A stretch of DNA of 64,000 nt from Rhodococcus pyridinivorans (lineage in GTDB: Bacteria; Actinomycetota; Actinomycetes; Mycobacteriales; Mycobacteriaceae): positions 4,030,001-4,094,000 of the forward strand of contig NZ_FNRX01000002.1 in NCBI RefSeq assembly GCF_900105195.1, read 5' to 3'. Position 1 is the first letter of the stretch. Each line of letters begins with the position of its first letter. A model generated the notes under the pieces. That model did not search any database. It was not told the origin of the DNA and was given only the letters and a program-made list of their open reading frames with translations. Both the position numbers and the translations under genes were made by a program. Of the stretch, positions 26,040-34,734 are shown piece by piece.

Positions 26040-26957
26040 TCAGCCGGTGACCGTCACCATCGGGGGGCGGTCGGTGAGATCGACGGAGGTGTCGAACGGC
26101 ACGAACGCATCGCCCTCCACCAGGAACTGGGTGAGCGGCGCACCCGAATCGGGGATCCCGCAGCGCGCGAGCATCGTGCCCACGATCTGCCGGCTCATCG
26201 CCCCGAGTTCGGACAGCGGCCGGTTGCGGTGCTTGCGGACCCCGAGGTTGACCTGCGCGATCGCGTGGAGACCGAACCGGTCGTAGGTGTCGAGCAGCAA
26301 CCCGATCTCCACCCCGTAACCCGGTGCGAACGGGACCGACTCGAGCAGTTCCCTCGTCCCCGCGTACTCACCGCCGAGCGGTTGCAGCACGCAGGTCAGC
26401 TCCGGTCGCAGTGCCGCGAGCAGCGGCCGTGCGACAAGCTCGGTGACGCGGCCACCGCCGTGGGCGTCCTCGCCCCCACCGGTGCGCAGCGGGCGCCGGT
26501 AGTACCCCTTGACGAGGTGCACACCGTCGCCGAGCAGCAGGGGTCCGAGCAGTTTCGGCACGAAGGCCGGATCGGGATCGATCAGATCGGAGTCGACGAA
26601 GGCGATGATGTCGCCGGAGGTCGCCGCAAGCGACCGCCACAGCACCTCCCCCTTGCCGGGGACCGGTTCGATGCCCGGCACCGCTTCCTCCCTGGACATG
26701 ACACGGGCACCCGCCGCCCGCGCCCGGGTGGCGGTCTCGTCGGTGGAACCCGAATCGAGGACCACCAGTTCGTCCACGAGACCACCGAGCAGCGGGTGGA
26801 TCGTGTCGATCACACTCGCGACGGTCTCCTCCTCGTTGAGGGCGGGCAGCACCACGGTCACTGTGCGGCCGGCCTTGGCCGCGATCAGCTCGTCGATCGC
26901 CCAGGCGGGCCGATCCCAGCTGTTGGCTTCGTTCCACGTGCGTGCAGGTGCACTCAT
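26040..26957 (-). CDS. gpgS: Glucosyl-3-phosphoglycerate synthase GpgS
   Basis: 305 residues. GT-A fold with VTVVLPALNEEETVASVI near residue 35, the metal-binding DSD in IIAFVDSDLIDPD near 135, and the acceptor region with YAGTRELLESVPFAPGYGVEIGLLLD. It transfers glucose from a nucleotide sugar to 3-phosphoglycerate, the first step of methylglucose lipopolysaccharide synthesis. The ATG overlaps the folP2 stop (ATGA), so the two are co-translated, as in mycobacteria. Confidence 0.93.
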   Translation of the reverse strand: MSAPARTWNEANSWDRPAWAIDELIAAKAGRTVTVVLPALNEEETVASVIDTIHPLLGGLVDELVVLDSGSTDETATRARAAGARVMSREEAVPGIEPVPGKGEVLWRSLAATSGDIIAFVDSDLIDPDPAFVPKLLGPLLLGDGVHLVKGYYRRPLRTGGGEDAHGGGRVTELVARPLLAALRPELTCVLQPLGGEYAGTRELLESVPFAPGYGVEIGLLLDTYDRFGLHAIAQVNLGVRKHRNRPLSELGAMSRQIVGTMLARCGIPDSGAPLTQFLVEGDAFVPFDTSVDLTDRPPMVTVTG

Positions 26958-27874
26958 GCCAACCCCCTCACCGTGCGCGCCGGCGGGCGTGTGCCCGCGA
27001 TCGCCGCGACCATGTCGACCACCCGACGTGTGGCTGCCACCTCGTGTACCCGGAACATTCGTGCGCCGGCCGCTGCCGCCAGAGCTGTCGCTGCCAATGT
27101 GCCCTCCAACCGGTCGGCGAGTTCGACTCCCAGAGTCTCCCCCACGAAGTCCTTGTTGCTCAGCGCCATAAGCACAGGCCACCCGGTTTTTACAAGAACG
27201 TCCACGTGCCGCAACAGAGCGAGTCCGTGATGGGTGTTCTTTCCGAAATCGTGGGTCGGGTCGATGAGGATCGAGTCGCTCGCGACGCCGGCGCGGGCGG
27301 CGGCATCCGCGGCCGCGACGACCTCCCGCACCACCTCCCCGACGACGTCGGTGTACCGCACACGGTGCGGGCGGGTGCGCGGGACGGCGCCGCCCGTGTG
27401 GGAGCAGACGATGCCGGCCCCGAGTTCCGCGGCGACCGCGACGAGCTCGGGATCGGCACCGGCCCACGTATCGTTGATCAGATCGGCGCCTTCGCCCACA
27501 GCGCGACGCGCGACCTCGCTGCGCCAGGTGTCGACGCTGATGAGCACATCCGGATAGCGCTCGCGGATCGCGGCGACGAACGGCACGACGCGCCGGATCT
27601 CCTCGTCGCTGCCGACGACCTCACCCGGCCCGGCCTTCACCCCGCCGATGTCGACGAGGTCGGCACCCTCGGCCACTGCGCGGTCGACGGCCGCGAGCGC
27701 CATGTCGTCCTCGAAGGTCGCTCCCCGGTCGTAGAACGAGTCCGGGGTGCGGTTGACGATCGCCATGACGAGCGCCCTGTCGGTGGCGACGGGGCGCCCG
27801 CACAGGGTGGACGGTGCCGGACCGGGACGGGTCACGGGGGTCTGCTCGTCGACATCGGTCGCGGGGCCGCTCAT
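26954..27874 (-). CDS. folP2: Dihydropteroate-synthase-like protein FolP2
   Basis: 306 residues. The DHPS TIM-barrel motifs are recognisable: VMAIVNRTPDSFYDRGAT, VDIGGVKAGPG and ISVDTWRSEVA. The mycobacterial FolP2 paralogue encoded next to gpgS is reported to lack dihydropteroate synthase activity. Here too canonical features such as DIGGES(T)RPG are altered to DIGGVKAGPG, so a role other than folate synthesis is likely. The gene sits between fadD6 and gpgS with stop/start overlap to gpgS. Confidence 0.88.
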   Translation of the reverse strand: MSGPATDVDEQTPVTRPGPAPSTLCGRPVATDRALVMAIVNRTPDSFYDRGATFEDDMALAAVDRAVAEGADLVDIGGVKAGPGEVVGSDEEIRRVVPFVAAIRERYPDVLISVDTWRSEVARRAVGEGADLINDTWAGADPELVAVAAELGAGIVCSHTGGAVPRTRPHRVRYTDVVGEVVREVVAAADAAARAGVASDSILIDPTHDFGKNTHHGLALLRHVDVLVKTGWPVLMALSNKDFVGETLGVELADRLEGTLAATALAAAAGARMFRVHEVAATRRVVDMVAAIAGTRPPARTVRGLA

Positions 27875-27892
27875 GATCCCATCCTGACATGC

Positions 27893-29680
27893 TCAGCGAC
27901 CGGGCAATTCTCCTCGCGCGACGCCGTCGACGAAGCCGTCGAAGATCGGCCGGTAACCCTCGCTGCGACTCGCGAGGACGTACACCTCGTCCTCACCGGT
28001 CTCGCTGTAGCCCTGCTTGCGCAGATCGACCTTCCTGCTCTTGAAGGTCGTCGTGTACTCGAGCTCGTCGACGATGCGGACGAACAGCGGAACCGCGTAG
28101 TCCGGCAACGCGTCGTGCAGCGACTTCGCGAGCGCCGCTCCGTCGAGCTCGGCGCCCTCCTTCAAGGTGATCGCGGCCATCCCGGTGCGGCCGTCGGCCC
28201 CGTCGACCTCGACGCCGTAGACGACGGCCTCGGCGATCGTCTCGTGCGACGACACCGCGGCTTCGACCTGCGTGGTCGCGACGTTCTCGCCCTTCCACCG
28301 GAAGGTGTCGCCGAGCCGGTCGACGAACGCGACGTGCATCCATCCCTGGTTGCGGACGAGGTCGCCGGTGTCGAACCAGACGTCGCCGTCGGAGAACGCG
28401 TCGCGGAGCAGCTTCTTCTCGGTGGCCTCGGGATCGGTGTACCCGTCGAAGGGTGCGCGGGAGGTGACCTTCGCGAGGAGCAGTCCGACCTCGCCCTTGC
28501 CGACCTTCTTCAACCGGCCGTCGTCGCCGCGACGTGCCTGGCCCGAATCGGGGTCGTACTCGACGACGGCGTAGGGCAGCGGGCAGATGCCGGCGGTGCG
28601 CTTCTGGTCGAGCGCGTTGATGAAGGCGATGTTGCATTCGCTCGCACCGTAGAACTCCGCGACGCGGTCGATACCGAAGCGTTCGGTGAACTCGTCCCAC
28701 AGTTCTGCGCGCAGACCGTTGCCGACGGCGAGGCGGATCCCGTGGTCGGCGTCGTCCTCCCGCGGCGGCTGGTTGAGCAGGTAGCGGCAGATCTCGCCGA
28801 TGTAGATGAAGGCCGTGGCGCCGTTGCGCTGCGCGTCGTTCCAGAAGTTGGACGCCGAGAACTTCCGGCCGAGCCCGAGCGTGGCGCCGGCGGCGAGCAC
28901 CGAGGACAACGCGACCGTGAGGGCGTTGTTGTGATAGAGCGGCAGGCAGGAGTACAGGACGTCGGTCCGGCGCAGGCGCACGCCGAGGCTGCCCAGGCCC
29001 GACATCGATTTCAGCCACCGGAAGTGCGTCATGCGGCTGGCCTTCGGCAGTCCTGTCGTGCCGGAGGTGAAGATGTAGTAGGCCGTCTCGGACGCTTGCA
29101 GCTCCTCGGTGACTGCGGGATTCGACGCGTCGGCGTCGCGGGCGGCGGTGTCGAGATCGTCGAAGCGCAGCACGGTGCGGGCCTGCGGCTCGCCACCGAG
29201 AGAGTCGACGGCCTCCTCGCACTCCTCCCCGATCACGAGGGCGGCGCTGTCGAGCAGCGACAGGCTGTGCTCGAGCACCTCACCACGCTGGTTGATGTTG
29301 AGCATGCCGGCGGCCGCACCGAGCTTGACCGCGGCCAGCGCGACCAGCAGGGTCTCGGGCCGGTTGCCCATGAGGATGCCCACGACGTCGCCCATGCCGA
29401 CACCGCGATCGGCGAGCACCGCTGCGTACCGGTTGACCTGCGTGTTGGCCTCGCCGTACCCGATGGAGGCTCCCTCGAACCGGATGAAGGGCCGCTCCGG
29501 GTGACGCTCGGCGAGCTTCTGGAAGACCGACCCGATCGTCTCGCGGGCGGTCGGCTTCCGGGTCATCCCGGCTGCTCCGCGCAGCACGATGGGGAGATCG
29601 GTAGCCATCCGGGGCAGTTTCGAGACGAGTCCGGGCAGGGACACGACGGGGACATTGCCTCGATCGGATCGAGTGGTCAC
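27893..29680 (-). CDS. fadD6: Long-chain acyl-CoA synthetase FadD6 (VLACS/FATP type)
   Basis: 595 residues. Adenylation motifs: YYIFTSGTTGLPKASRMTH (P-loop), EFYGASECNIAF (A5-like) and DTFRWKGENVATTQVE (A8-like, typical of the FATP branch). The catalytic Lys lies near the C-terminus in FKSRKVDL. It activates fatty acids with ATP and CoA. The GTG at 29680 has GAGGAAA upstream and is preferred over an upstream in-frame start at 29737 without conservation. It lies 18 bases upstream of folP2 in the same direction. Confidence 0.92.
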   Translation of the reverse strand: MTTRSDRGNVPVVSLPGLVSKLPRMATDLPIVLRGAAGMTRKPTARETIGSVFQKLAERHPERPFIRFEGASIGYGEANTQVNRYAAVLADRGVGMGDVVGILMGNRPETLLVALAAVKLGAAAGMLNINQRGEVLEHSLSLLDSAALVIGEECEEAVDSLGGEPQARTVLRFDDLDTAARDADASNPAVTEELQASETAYYIFTSGTTGLPKASRMTHFRWLKSMSGLGSLGVRLRRTDVLYSCLPLYHNNALTVALSSVLAAGATLGLGRKFSASNFWNDAQRNGATAFIYIGEICRYLLNQPPREDDADHGIRLAVGNGLRAELWDEFTERFGIDRVAEFYGASECNIAFINALDQKRTAGICPLPYAVVEYDPDSGQARRGDDGRLKKVGKGEVGLLLAKVTSRAPFDGYTDPEATEKKLLRDAFSDGDVWFDTGDLVRNQGWMHVAFVDRLGDTFRWKGENVATTQVEAAVSSHETIAEAVVYGVEVDGADGRTGMAAITLKEGAELDGAALAKSLHDALPDYAVPLFVRIVDELEYTTTFKSRKVDLRKQGYSETGEDEVYVLASRSEGYRPIFDGFVDGVARGELPGR

Positions 29681-29792
29681 GACAGATTTCCTCACGGCGA
29701 CGTTGGGGACGGGCGGGCTCGCTCGGGCGACACCCACGGCGTTCCCCCGAACTTACCGAAGAGTAGATAAGCGCGCGGCGAAGTGGAACACC

Positions 29793-30353
29793 TCAGACCG
29801 TCGCGTACGGCGCAGCGCAACGGTCGAGCGCGTCGGCGAGGTCGGTGGTGACCGCGAGACCGTCGAGTGCGCGTTGCGCGACGAAGCCGGTGTCGACCAT
29901 CGACCCGAGCCAGCCGAGCAGGCCGTCGAAGTGGCCCGTGGGATCGAGCAGGACGACCGGCTTGTCATGCATACCGAGATACCCCGCGGTCCACGTCTCG
30001 AACAGTTCCTCGAGGGTTCCGATGCCGCCGGGCAGGGTCAGGAAGGCGTTGGCGCGGTCCTCCATGATGCGTTTGCGCTCGCGCATCGTCTCGGTGACGA
30101 TCAACTCGTCGGCGTCGACGTCCGCGACCTCGCGGTGCACGAGTGCCTTCGGAATGACCCCGATCGTGTGCGCGCCGGCCGCGCGGGCCGCGTCGGCGAC
30201 CGCGCCCATCATCGATACGTTGCCGCCGCCGGAGACCAGCTGCCAGCCCCGTCGGCCTATCTCGGTACCGACAGCGGCGGCGAGTTCGAGGAACTTCTGG
30301 TCGACAGGGCCCGACGCGCAGTACACACAGACCGACAGAGCTTCGGTTACCAT
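29793..30353 (-). CDS. LOG-family cytokinin-nucleotide phosphoribohydrolase (Rv1205-type)
   Basis: 186 residues. The LOG signatures are SGGGNVSMMGAVADAA and PGGIGTLEELFE, the latter the PGGxGTxxE motif with the catalytic Glu. M. tuberculosis Rv1205 releases free cytokinins from N6-modified AMP, and the same reaction is inferred here. The ATG at 30353 overlaps the stop of the upstream LOG gene by seven bases, so the two LOG proteins are probably made together. Confidence 0.88.
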   Translation of the reverse strand: MVTEALSVCVYCASGPVDQKFLELAAAVGTEIGRRGWQLVSGGGNVSMMGAVADAARAAGAHTIGVIPKALVHREVADVDADELIVTETMRERKRIMEDRANAFLTLPGGIGTLEELFETWTAGYLGMHDKPVVLLDPTGHFDGLLGWLGSMVDTGFVAQRALDGLAVTTDLADALDRCAAPYATV

Positions 30354-31150
30354 CCACTCCCGTTTCCGTACAGTTCGTTCTCGTCCTCGCCGCGATGCGC
30401 CTCGAGGATGATGTCCACCGTCTCCTCGACGCTGTCGGTGACGAAGAGCAGGTCGAGGTCGGCGGGCGAGATCTTGCCGCCGCGGACCAGGGTCTCGCGC
30501 AGCCAGCCCACCAGACCGTTCCAGTACTCCGAACCGAACAGCACGATCGGGAACTGCGTGATCTTGCTGGTCTGCACGAGGGTCAGTGCCTCGAACAGCT
30601 CGTCGAGCGTCCCGAAACCCCCGGGCAGGCACACGAACGCCTGCGAGTACTTCACGAACATCGTCTTGCGCGCGAAGAAGTACCGGAAGTTCAGGCCGAG
30701 ATCGACCCACTCGTTGAGGCCCTGTTCGAAGGGCAGCTCGATCCCCAGTCCGATCGACAGTCCCCCGGCCTCGCTGGCACCGCGGTTGGCCGCCTCCATC
30801 GCGCCCGGACCGCCACCGGTGACGACGGCGTATCCGGCGTGGACGAGTGCGGCGCCGAGCTCGCGGCCGATCTCGTACTCCTCGTGACCGGCCGGGGTGC
30901 GCGCCGATCCGAAGACGGTGACGGCGCGGGGCACCTCGGCGAGCGCACCGAAGCCTTCGACGAACTCGCTCTGGATCCGCAGCACACGCCACGGATCGGT
31001 GTGCACCCAGTCGGACGGGCCGCGGCGATCGAGCAGCCGCTGGTCCATCGTCGTCGCCTCGCGGGCGAGAGAGCCGCGCAGTTGCACCGGGCCCTGGTGC
31101 ACGACCTCGCGCCGGGAGCCGCGTTCGGAGGAGGAGTTGTCGCCGGACAT
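30347..31150 (-). CDS. LOG-family protein, long form
   Basis: About 267 residues with a 70-residue N-terminal extension before the Rossmann core. VTGGGPGAMEAANRGA and PGGFGTLDELFEALT are the LOG motifs, and RKTMFVKYSQAF precedes the latter. The extension DWVHTDPWRVLRIQSEFVEGF is typical of the larger TIGR00730 proteins that hydrolyse nucleoside monophosphates. It overlaps the short LOG gene. The start is taken at ATG 31150; GTG 31159, one base after the dapE stop, is also possible. Confidence 0.83.
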   Translation of the reverse strand: MSGDNSSSERGSRREVVHQGPVQLRGSLAREATTMDQRLLDRRGPSDWVHTDPWRVLRIQSEFVEGFGALAEVPRAVTVFGSARTPAGHEEYEIGRELGAALVHAGYAVVTGGGPGAMEAANRGASEAGGLSIGLGIELPFEQGLNEWVDLGLNFRYFFARKTMFVKYSQAFVCLPGGFGTLDELFEALTLVQTSKITQFPIVLFGSEYWNGLVGWLRETLVRGGKISPADLDLLFVTDSVEETVDIILEAHRGEDENELYGNGSGW

Positions 31151-31160
31151 GGCGGCCACG

Positions 31161-32237
31161 TTATCGGGTGAGATAGGAGCGCAGAACGGAGGTCACCTCG
31201 GTGATCCGCCCGACCTCGACGTGCTCGTCGCGCTTGTGCGCGAGGTTCGGGTCGCCCGGCCCGTAGTTGACGGCCGGAATCCCCAGCGCGGCGAACCGCG
31301 AGACGTCGGTCCAGCCGTACTTGGCCCGGAACTTCCCGCCCGCGGCCTCGACGAGCGCCGCCGCGGCCGGGTTCGACAGTCCGGGCAGCGCGCCGGGTGA
31401 CATGTCGGTGAGTTCCATCGAGATCGCGAGACCGTCGAAGACCTCGCGGACGTGCGCGAGTGCGTCGTCGGGGCTGCGATCCGGGGCGAACCGGAAGTTC
31501 ACGTCGAGCGCAGCGGCGTCGGGCACCACGTTGCCGGCGACACCGCCCTCGATGTGCACGGCCGACAGTCCTTCCCGGTACACACAACCGTCGATGTCGA
31601 CCGACCGTGCCTCGTAGCGGGCCAGACGGTCGAGCACGGGAGCGAGCTTGTGGATCGCGTTGTCGCCGAGCCAGGAGCGCGCCGAATGCGCCCGCACACC
31701 GTCGGTCGTGATGCGCACCCGCAGGGTGCCCTGGCAACCGGCCTCGATCTCACCCGAGGTGGGTTCGCCGAGGATCGCGACGTCCGCGTCGAGCCAGTCG
31801 CGCAGTTCGGTCTCGATCCGTCCGAGCCCGTTGTACGCGGCCGCGATCTCCTCGCAGTCGTACATCACGATCGTCAGGTCGTGAGCGAGATCGGTGACGG
31901 TCGCCGCGAGGTGCAGGAAGACGGCGTCGCCGGCCTTCATGTCGGAGGTGCCGCAGCCCCACATCAGGTCGCCGTCGCGCCGCGACGGCACGTTGTCGGC
32001 GATCGGGACGGTGTCGAGGTGGCCGGCGAGCATCACACGGCTGCCGAGTCCGCGGTTCGTCCGCGCCAGGACACAGTTGCCGTTGCGCACGACCTCGAAG
32101 CCGTCGGTCTGCTCGCGCAGGGCCGTCTCCACGGCGTCGGCGATGAGCGTCTCGTTCTGCGACACGCTCGGGATGTCGACGAGCGCGGCGGTCAGTTCGA
32201 CGGGGTCGGCGTGCAGGTCCAGCTGCGGTACGGGCAT
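31161..32237 (-). CDS. dapE: Succinyl-diaminopimelate desuccinylase DapE
   Basis: 358 residues. M20 peptidase family metal ligands are visible in [20 protein letters not shown] and YDCEEIAA, followed by [14 protein letters not shown]. It hydrolyses N-succinyl-LL-diaminopimelate in lysine and peptidoglycan precursor synthesis. The ATG at 32237 follows TATCGT by six bases and replaces an upstream in-frame codon at 32279. It is divergent from dapD, the enzyme making its substrate two steps earlier. Confidence 0.93.
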   Translation of the reverse strand: MPVPQLDLHADPVELTAALVDIPSVSQNETLIADAVETALREQTDGFEVVRNGNCVLARTNRGLGSRVMLAGHLDTVPIADNVPSRRDGDLMWGCGTSDMKAGDAVFLHLAATVTDLAHDLTIVMYDCEEIAAAYNGLGRIETELRDWLDADVAILGEPTSGEIEAGCQGTLRVRITTDGVRAHSARSWLGDNAIHKLAPVLDRLARYEARSVDIDGCVYREGLSAVHIEGGVAGNVVPDAAALDVNFRFAPDRSPDDALAHVREVFDGLAISMELTDMSPGALPGLSNPAAAALVEAAGGKFRAKYGWTDVSRFAALGIPAVNYGPGDPNLAHKRDEHVEVGRITEVTSVLRSYLTR

Positions 32238-32243
32238 ACCTGC

Positions 32244-32249
32244 ACGATA
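32244..32249 (-). promoter_or_regulatory. Predicted -10 box (TATCGT) for dapE
   Basis: TATCGT on the minus strand lies six bases before the dapE ATG, consistent with a leaderless transcript. Confidence 0.5.
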
Positions 32250-32321
32250 CGAAACGCGCCTGTTCCTCAGACCCCGCACACGATTTTCTCAGGGGGGACA
32301 CAGGCGCAGGACCGCCTCGCG

Positions 32322-32327
32322 TACGCT
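32322..32327 (+). promoter_or_regulatory. Predicted -10 box (TACGCT) for dapD
   Basis: TACGCT lies eight bases before the GTG at 32336. The dapE/dapD pair shares a divergent region of about 100 bases. Confidence 0.5.
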
Positions 32328-32335
32328 TCTCACCC

Positions 32336-33289
32336 GTGAGTGCACACGGAGCATCAGCAGTAGGCATCGCGAACATCACGGAGGACGGGACCGTCCTCGA
32401 CACGTGGTACCCGGCACCCGCCCTCGGCGAGCCGAGCGAAACCGGAACGACGCGACTCGAGGGCACGGACATCCCGTCCGATCTCGCCCTGCTCGCCGGT
32501 CACGACGAGGCGCGCGAGGTCCAGCAGGTCGTGGTGCGCACCGACATCGCGGACCTGTCGAAGCCGCCCGTCGACACTCACGACGTCTACCTGCGCCTGC
32601 ACCTGCTGTCGCACCGTCTCGTCCAGCCGCACGGGCTCAGCCTCGACGGCATCTTCGGCATGCTCGCGAACGTCGTGTGGACCAACTACGGCCCGTGCTC
32701 GCTCGAGAACTTCGAGACCGTGCGCTCCCGTCTGCGTATCCGCGGACCGGTGACAGTCTTCGGTGTCGACAAGTTCCCCCGCATGGTCGACTACGTCGTT
32801 CCGGCCGGTGTCCGCATCGCCGACGCCGACCGCGTCCGCCTCGGTGCGCACCTCGCGTCCGGCACCACCGTGATGCACGAGGGCTTCGTCAACTTCAACG
32901 CCGGCACGCTCGGCAACTCGATGGTCGAGGGCCGCATCTCCGCGGGTGTCGTCGTCGACGACGGTTCCGACGTCGGTGGAGGCGCCTCGATCATGGGCAC
33001 CCTCTCCGGTGGCGGCAAGGAGGTCATCTCCGTCGGCAAGCGCTGCCTGCTCGGTGCGAACGCGGGCGTGGGCATCTCGCTCGGCGACGACTGCATCGTC
33101 GAGGCCGGCCTGTACGTCACCGCCGGTACCAAGGTCACCGGACCTGACGGCACCGTCGTCAAGGCCGCGACCCTCAGCGGCGCGTCCAACCTCCTGCTGC
33201 GACGCAACTCGGTGAGCGGCGCGGTCGAGGTCGTGCCGAACAAGGGCAGCGGAGTCGAACTGAACGCGGCTCTGCACGCCAACGACTGA
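32336..33289 (+). CDS. dapD: Tetrahydrodipicolinate N-succinyltransferase DapD
   Basis: 317 residues, the actinobacterial DapD length. The N-terminal domain runs to about residue 150. The left-handed beta-helix then contains [17 protein letters not shown], with the catalytic-region Glu, and [19 protein letters not shown]. It transfers succinyl from succinyl-CoA to tetrahydrodipicolinate, the first committed step of the succinylase DAP pathway. Starts with GTG. Divergent from dapE. Confidence 0.94.
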   Translation: MSAHGASAVGIANITEDGTVLDTWYPAPALGEPSETGTTRLEGTDIPSDLALLAGHDEAREVQQVVVRTDIADLSKPPVDTHDVYLRLHLLSHRLVQPHGLSLDGIFGMLANVVWTNYGPCSLENFETVRSRLRIRGPVTVFGVDKFPRMVDYVVPAGVRIADADRVRLGAHLASGTTVMHEGFVNFNAGTLGNSMVEGRISAGVVVDDGSDVGGGASIMGTLSGGGKEVISVGKRCLLGANAGVGISLGDDCIVEAGLYVTAGTKVTGPDGTVVKAATLSGASNLLLRRNSVSGAVEVVPNKGSGVELNAALHAND

Positions 33290-33324
33290 CTCTGCACCCA
33301 CAACAGATTCGGAACCGAGAAACT

Positions 33325-34734
33325 GTGAGTGAAACCCAGCGGCCCGCGTCCGAGGCCGAACATCTCGGGAGCGGCCTGAAGGTCCGCCATCTGACCATGA
33401 TGGGACTCGGCTCCGCCATCGGCGCGGGCCTGTTCCTCGGTTCCGGAGTGGGTATCGCCGCAGCCGGTCCTGCCATCATCGTCTCGTACCTGCTCGCCGG
33501 CGTGATGATCATCTTCGTGATGCGCATGCTCGGCGAGATGGGTGCCGCGCTGCCGGTGAGCGGTTCGTTCTCGCACTACGCGCGCATCGGAATCGGCCGC
33601 TGGGCCGGATTCAGCATGGGGTGGCTGTACTGGTTCATGCTGATCATGGTGCTCGGTGTCGAGATCACCGGTGCCTCCGCGATCGTGCAGTCGTGGCTGC
33701 CGGGCGTACCCCAATGGGTGGTCGCGCTGGTGTTCGTCACCTTCTTCGCGGTGGTCAATCTGGCGAGGGTCGCCAACTTCGGTGAGTTCGAGTTCTGGTT
33801 CGCGGCACTGAAGGTCGCGGTCATCCTCGGGTTCCTGGTGATCGGCATCCTGCTCGTGTTCGGTCTGCTTCCGGGCACCGAACCCGTCGGCACCACGCAC
33901 CTGCTCGGCGACGGCGACGGTTTCGCGCCCAACGGGATCGCCGGTGTCGCGGCCGGTCTGCTCGCGGTGGCCTTCGCGTTCGGCGGCATCGAGATCGTCA
34001 CGATCGCCGCGGCCGAATCGAAGGATCCGGAACGGTCCATCGCGACGGCCGTGCGCAGTGTCGTCTGGCGGATCTCGGTCTTCTACCTCGGGTCGATCTC
34101 GATCATGGTGCTCGTGCTGCCGTGGACCGCGGCGAGCGGTGAGACCTCCCCGTTCGTCTCGGTGCTCGACATCGCCGGCATCCCCTACGTGTCCGGCTTC
34201 ATGGAACTCGTCGTGGTGATCGCGCTGCTGTCGGCGTTCAACGCCAACGTCTACGGCACCTCCCGCATGGCCTACTCGCTGGCACGCGGCGGCGACGGAC
34301 CGGCCTGGCTCAGTAAGCTCACCCACCACGGAGTGCCCCGCAACGCGGTGCTCGTCTCGGTGTTCTTCGGCTTCGTCAGCGTGTGGCTCAACTGGCTGCT
34401 GCCCGACACCATCCTCGGGATCCTGCTCAACGCGGTCGGATCGGCGCTCATCGCGATCTGGTTGTTCATCGTCGTCTCGCATCTGCGACTGCGCCGCAAG
34501 TTCGAGCGCGAAGGCACCATCCGCCTGCGCATGTGGCTGTTCCCCTATCTCAGCTGGTTCACGCTCGCGATGCTCATCGGCTTCATCGTGCTGATGCTGT
34601 CCGACAGCGCGGCCCGGGTCCAGCTCGCGTCGACCTTCGTGCTGTTCCTGATCATCACGGCGCTCGGCTTGCTCTGGCACCGCACCCACGACGACAAGAC
34701 GGTCAGCCACCCGTCCGATCGGCCAGCGCAGTGA
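33325..34734 (+). CDS. APC-family amino-acid permease
   Basis: 469 residues, about twelve membrane helices. The N-terminus LTMMGLGSAIGAGLFLGSG is the APC substrate-site motif, and FGEFEFWFAALKV before helix 5 is typical of the amino-acid transporter (AAT) group. Substrate specificity cannot be read from sequence; members carry GABA, aromatic or basic amino acids by proton symport. It follows dapD by 35 bases on the same strand. Its 3' end overlaps the convergent vWA gene by 32 bases. Starts at GTG 33325. Confidence 0.85.
   Translation: MSETQRPASEAEHLGSGLKVRHLTMMGLGSAIGAGLFLGSGVGIAAAGPAIIVSYLLAGVMIIFVMRMLGEMGAALPVSGSFSHYARIGIGRWAGFSMGWLYWFMLIMVLGVEITGASAIVQSWLPGVPQWVVALVFVTFFAVVNLARVANFGEFEFWFAALKVAVILGFLVIGILLVFGLLPGTEPVGTTHLLGDGDGFAPNGIAGVAAGLLAVAFAFGGIEIVTIAAAESKDPERSIATAVRSVVWRISVFYLGSISIMVLVLPWTAASGETSPFVSVLDIAGIPYVSGFMELVVVIALLSAFNANVYGTSRMAYSLARGGDGPAWLSKLTHHGVPRNAVLVSVFFGFVSVWLNWLLPDTILGILLNAVGSALIAIWLFIVVSHLRLRRKFEREGTIRLRMWLFPYLSWFTLAMLIGFIVLMLSDSAARVQLASTFVLFLIITALGLLWHRTHDDKTVSHPSDRPAQ

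Noticed and set aside
26942..29770. 942-residue open frame on the plus strand opposite folP2 and fadD6
   Set aside because: It is the complement of well-supported genes, rich in Arg/His/Asp/Val without domains, as expected from high-GC third-position bias.
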